Positions 6,630 through 8,960 of a stretch of 8,960 nucleotides of DNA are shown piece by piece (within the stretch, counting starts at the first letter, position 1; every line of letters starts with the position of its first letter). The stretch is from assembly GCA_022722495.1 (NCBI GenBank), contig JAIJLI010000056.1:1-8960 (forward strand), written 5' to 3'. The DNA comes from Dialister sp. (GTDB lineage: Bacteria; Bacillota; Negativicutes; Veillonellales; Dialisteraceae). The position numbers were made by a program, and so were the translations under genes. The notes under the pieces are model-generated. The model had not been told where the DNA came from. It ran no database searches and worked only from the letters and a program-made list of their open reading frames with translations.

Positions 6630-7049
6630 ATGAACAATAAAGAAAATAAACAAATTTTAGAGAAGCGTAATCATGTGATAGTCGTCAAGGTTACGGATTC
6701 AGAATATAAAAAGATAAAGGCAATGGCACAGAAATGCAGTCTTACTGTTAGTAGTTATGGGCGAGCTCGTTTTGTTGGTTATGAGCCAAAGCAAGGATTG
6801 ACAGAAGAGGAGTTCTATCGTCTTGGTAATTTGGCTCTTTGTCGTGTAGATATGGTGAATTTTGCCAATGCGTTGTCGGGGTTGACGCGTGAAGAAAAAC
6901 TGCAACTCTTCCGAAACCATCGCCAGATGTATGACTGGTATTGCCTTGTTGCTCCTATTACCAATGCTGTTGTAGAGTATATGCAATTTATCCAGAAGGC
7001 TAATATCTTTCTGCCTCCCTCTATGAAAGATGTAACAAAGACAGAGTAA
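6630..7049 (+). CDS. Mobilization accessory protein, MobB/MobC-like (ribbon-helix-helix)
   Basis: A 139-aa protein. Residues 15-50 (HVIVVKVTDSEYKKIKAMAQKCSLTVSSYGRARFVGY) fit the ribbon-helix-helix DNA-binding fold of MobC/BmgB-type proteins, which bind oriT and help the relaxase melt and nick DNA. The rest (residues 58-125) is helical and may contact the relaxase. The gene follows the oriT-like hairpin and stops in TAA 2 bp before the relaxase ATG, the usual mobBA-type coupling. The ATG at 6630 follows an A-rich leader. It looks intact. Identity as a Mob accessory rests on fold pattern and context. Confidence 0.88.
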   Translation: MNNKENKQILEKRNHVIVVKVTDSEYKKIKAMAQKCSLTVSSYGRARFVGYEPKQGLTEEEFYRLGNLALCRVDMVNFANALSGLTREEKLQLFRNHRQMYDWYCLVAPITNAVVEYMQFIQKANIFLPPSMKDVTKTE

Positions 7050-7051
7050 GT

Positions 7052-8287
7052 ATGATAGGAATAGCACATGCCGTTTCCTATGGAATCAATACTCTTAGGT
7101 ATATTAAGGGCGAGTCAGAGAAGAAAAGACATCCTGAAAAAATATATCATGTTTGTAATCAGTTTCTTCCTAACGATATAGATGCTATGGGTATGTGGAC
7201 AATGATGAACTTTAAAATAAATAGTCACCCAGGAATGAAGAATGGTCTGTTTCATGTAGAGTTAAGTCCAGCTAAGGAATGTACAGACAATTTTACAATG
7301 GCTGATTGGAAACGTCTTTGGAGTGATTTTGTAGAGGAGTTTGATAAACAGCAATTATATGATAAAGAAGGTAAAATGATTTCGAAGAAGACCAATCTTG
7401 CTGGTAGTATGGCTTCCGTTTGGCTTCATCAGGAATCTAAAAGTGGAATACCTCATCTTCATGCTGCTGTTTGTCGTGTAGATATGCAAGGCAATACGAA
7501 TAATGATCATCGCATTGATATTCGGGTACAAAGGGCTGCGGAAATTGTCGCTGTGAAATATGGTTGGATGACAGCACGTTAGGTAAGAGATAGAAATGTT
7601 GATCTTGTAAGTCAAGCCTGTATGAATGCCCTACGACAGATGCCTCGTTGGGATTGGAATGACTATGTGGCTCGATTGGAAGCTTGTGGATATACCCCTA
7701 AGTTGAAAAGGGATAGACAGAATCAAGTAGTTAGTTATATTATCTGCAAAGGGTGGACAAAATACAAGGCTTCTGAACTGGGACGTGGACGTAAGTTGAC
7801 GGTGAAAAATATTGAGAACACATGGAAGGTTTTGCATCAAGAGGCTCAAAAGATTGTTGCGCCAACCTTGAAAGAAAATCAAGAGATGTTTGCAGATAAG
7901 CCTATCTCTGCAATGTTCAGTCATAAGTCTTGTCAATCTGGTTCTGTCAACCATTATACAGAACGTCAACCTGGGAGTAGTTGTGTGAATATAGAGTGGA
8001 ATGGTGAATCTTATAGCCGTTTTGTACCCAAGAAGGTTACTCAGGCATTTGATGAAGTCTTTGATTATCGAGTTGAGGGCAATTGGCAGTTTTTGACCAA
8101 TCTTGCTTTGGCTTACTTCACAATGCTTGCTACCCCTTCTGTTACTTCTTCTGTAGGTGGAGGAGCATTCAACAATGAAGGCTGGGGTCGTAAACGAGAT
8201 GAGGATGAATTAGATTGGGCATACCGTTGTGCAAAAGCTGCCATTCATGCAATCGGCAGAAAACCGAAAAAGGGTATGCGTCGTTAG
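7052..8287 (+). pseudogene. mobA: MOBP-type relaxase (MobA), interrupted by an in-frame TAG at 7580-7582
   Basis: The relaxase nicks one strand at oriT and stays bound through a tyrosine during transfer. Frame 1 gives 176 aa, then TAG, then 234 more codons in the same frame, about 411 codons in all, normal for the family. N-terminal relaxase motifs: AHAVSYGINTLRYIKG with candidate catalytic Tyr10 or Tyr17, GLFHVELSPA, and the metal triad His126 with PHLHAAVCRVD (His135, His137). After the stop, homology-like sequence continues without a break: VRDRNVDLVSQACMNALRQMPRWDWNDYVARLEACGY, then YKASELGRGRKLTVKNIENTWKVLH. Residues shortly before the end (VTSSVGGGAFNNEGWGRKRDEDELDWAYRCAKAA) look like the common C-terminal end of these proteins. 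All catalytic residues are before the TAG. It is a pseudogene, a truncated relaxase, or a TAG read through as an amino acid (Gln, Lys or Glu by one base change). A second frame start at 7622 is probably artificial. Confidence 0.85.
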
Positions 8288-8312
8288 TGTATAATATAAA
8301 ATAAGATGAACA

Positions 8313-8384
8313 ATGAAAATTAAAACAGAGGATCTTCGAGCTGGATTGAATGACTTTTCTCCTGAATAGCAGATAGAAAAGGAG
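8313..8384 (+). pseudogene. Probable native N-terminus of the coiled-coil/membrane protein gene, ends at TAG
   Basis: ATG at 8313 opens 18 codons (MKIKTEDLRAGLNDFSPE) ending at TAG 8367-8369. Five sense codons then join the downstream 157-aa frame without a shift. The peptide is hydrophilic and helix-prone like the region after it, and the leader before it (AATAAGATGAACA) is a normal Bacteroidetes start context. I read it as the original N-terminus of the downstream gene rather than a separate leader peptide. Confidence 0.6.
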
Positions 8385-8858
8385 GTGAAGACAATTGATG
8401 CAAGTGCCAAGGCTTTGGCTGATGCTTCAAAAGTACTGACAGATCTCGTAAGTCAGATTGATGGCTTGACAAGTCGATTGGAAAAAGCTAATGTAATTCG
8501 TATTTCAGCTAAGACAAAAGAAGAAATGTCTTCTATGTCTGTTCAAATGGTAGCTGATGCAGCTAAAGTGCTGGATACAAAGGTTAAAGAAACTGTAATA
8601 CCATTTGCTAAGGAACTAAAGTTGATATGTCAACAACTTTCAGGCAGTGAACATCGAGTGTCTGTACCGATTTCTGTTGCATATAGTCTAATGGTTGTGC
8701 TAGTTTGTAGCCTTGTCTATGCAGGACTAGTAGTCTTTGCCAACTATCGTATAGTTCATTCTACCATATTGTGGTCTTGTACTTGGATAATGTTTGGATT
8801 TACCGTTTTCTTGCTTTCATTTATACTATTTATGGCTTATAAAAAGTGGTTACAGTAG
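8385..8858 (+). CDS. Coiled-coil protein with two C-terminal transmembrane helices; N-terminal extension contains in-frame TAG
   Basis: I do not recognise the family. The open frame of 157 aa begins at GTG 8385. Residues 1-90 are helical with heptad-like hydrophobics (AKALADASKVLTDLVSQIDGLTSRLEKANVI). Two membrane helices follow at about 97-119 (SVAYSLMVVLVCSLVYAGLVVFA) and 128-151 (ILWSCTWIMFGFTVFLLSFILFMAY), ending in a short positive tail. The same frame is open upstream from ATG 8313, giving MKIKTEDLRAGLNDFSPE, then TAG at 8367-8369, then QIEKEV into the GTG. The ATG stands 25 bp after the mobA stop in an A/T-rich leader, so it is the more natural start and the TAG then sits at codon 19. 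As the last gene of the mob block it may be an accessory membrane protein of transfer; that is inference from position. Confidence 0.75.
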   Translation: MKTIDASAKALADASKVLTDLVSQIDGLTSRLEKANVIRISAKTKEEMSSMSVQMVADAAKVLDTKVKETVIPFAKELKLICQQLSGSEHRVSVPISVAYSLMVVLVCSLVYAGLVVFANYRIVHSTILWSCTWIMFGFTVFLLSFILFMAYKKWLQ

Positions 8859-8900
8859 GCAAATCGTTAAACTTTCCTATAATATGCGGATAAAGAAGTG

Positions 8901-8937
8901 TTATTTCAAATAAAATCCTTATATTTGCGTTTAACGC
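8901..8937 (+). promoter_or_regulatory. TAnnTTTG promoter of the next gene; possible right att core
   Basis: TATATTTG at 8920-8927 fits the -7 box. TTTCAAA upstream (8904-8910) stands 12 bp before it, the same arrangement as TTTCAAAA at 4006 before the box at 4022; no clear TTTG is at the standard -33 spacing. Right after the box, GCGTT-T-AACGC (8927-8937) is a small inverted repeat at the expected transcript start. TTATATTTGC here differs by one base from TTATCTTTGC at 1249-1258. Confidence 0.55.
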
Positions 8938-8953
8938 AATAAAAAAGAAAACG

Positions 8954-8960
8954 ATGAAGG
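8954..8960 (+). CDS. Possible start of next gene (only ATG AAG G visible)
   Basis: An ATG 26 bp after the TATATTTG box, in an A-rich leader, is a plausible start codon (Met-Lys). The window ends after 7 bases, so neither the product nor whether it is host or element can be judged. Confidence 0.35.

Larger units (their letters stand above)
1250..8870. mobile_element. Integrative mobilizable element (IME), Bacteroidetes type, borders approximate
   Basis: One collinear + strand set carries an integrase, an unknown protein, a small HTH protein, a RepA-like ATPase, a primase-like protein, an oriT-like hairpin, a RHH Mob accessory and a MOBP relaxase. The order recalls known Bacteroides mobilizable elements such as NBU1 (int, small ORFs, primase, mob). 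No mating-pore or coupling-protein genes are in the window, so it would depend on a helper conjugative element. The borders are my estimate: integrase promoter on the left, end of the last AT-rich gene on the right. Similar 10-mers, TTATCTTTGC at 1249-1258 and TTATATTTGC at 8919-8928, flank this interval and are possible att cores, but both are also promoter boxes. The element could extend past the window. Confidence 0.75.

Noticed and set aside
7622..8287. Independent gene starting at ATG 7622
   Set aside because: The sequence before the ATG (VRDRNVDLVSQAC) continues the relaxase pattern in the same frame, so it is the 3' part of mobA, not a separate gene.
1250..8870. Defence island, retron, DGR or toxin-antitoxin system
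   Set aside because: No reverse transcriptase, nuclease, TA pair or restriction motif is visible; all recognisable genes belong to integration, replication or mobilization.

Overview
The window reads as Bacteroidetes DNA, most likely Prevotella or a close relative. Evidence: the RNase/PNPase tail, promoter boxes of the TAnnTTTG type rather than -35/-10 boxes, A/T-rich leaders with little Shine-Dalgarno sequence, and protein families (SAM-like Tyr integrase, DUF6371-type primase-like protein, Bacteroides-type Mob proteins) typical of Bacteroides/Prevotella mobile elements. The genus is an inference.

Left flank (1-927) is chromosomal: the 3' third of pnp (KH and S1 domains, Arg-rich tail), a strong rho-independent terminator, and a striking array of five CCTTAAGG palindromes spaced at exactly 22 bp. 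A further ~350 bp without a gene holds a GNRA-loop hairpin, a tRNA-3'-end-like fragment and short repeats leading into the integrase promoter.

From about 1250 to 8870 lies a compact, more AT-rich integrative mobilizable element (IME), all genes on the + strand. Integration: a tyrosine recombinase. Then an unrecognised 367-aa protein with an acidic linker and an AT-hook-like RGRKP. Control and replication: a helically phased iteron-like block (3914-4114), a small HTH (Xis/MerR-like) protein, a RepA-type RecA-fold ATPase and a primase-like protein (PriCT-like domain plus DUF6371/Toprim-like) broken by a single-base frameshift. Transfer: a long structured hairpin that is the best oriT candidate, a ribbon-helix-helix MobB/MobC-like accessory protein, a MOBP-type relaxase interrupted by an in-frame TAG, and a coiled-coil protein with two membrane helices whose upstream reading frame also carries an in-frame TAG. 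The last ~90 bp hold a TAnnTTTG promoter and the first codons of a possible next gene.

Expected logic: Int and the small HTH protein excise the element, ATPase and primase replicate the excised circle, and MobB/MobA nick oriT for transfer by a co-resident conjugative element, since no type IV secretion gene is visible here. The three lesions (one frameshift, two TAG codons) make this either a decaying IME or a case of TAG readthrough. The two intact-frame genes at the 3' end that stop at TAG both have a TAA exactly four codons later, which is why the second possibility deserves a check.
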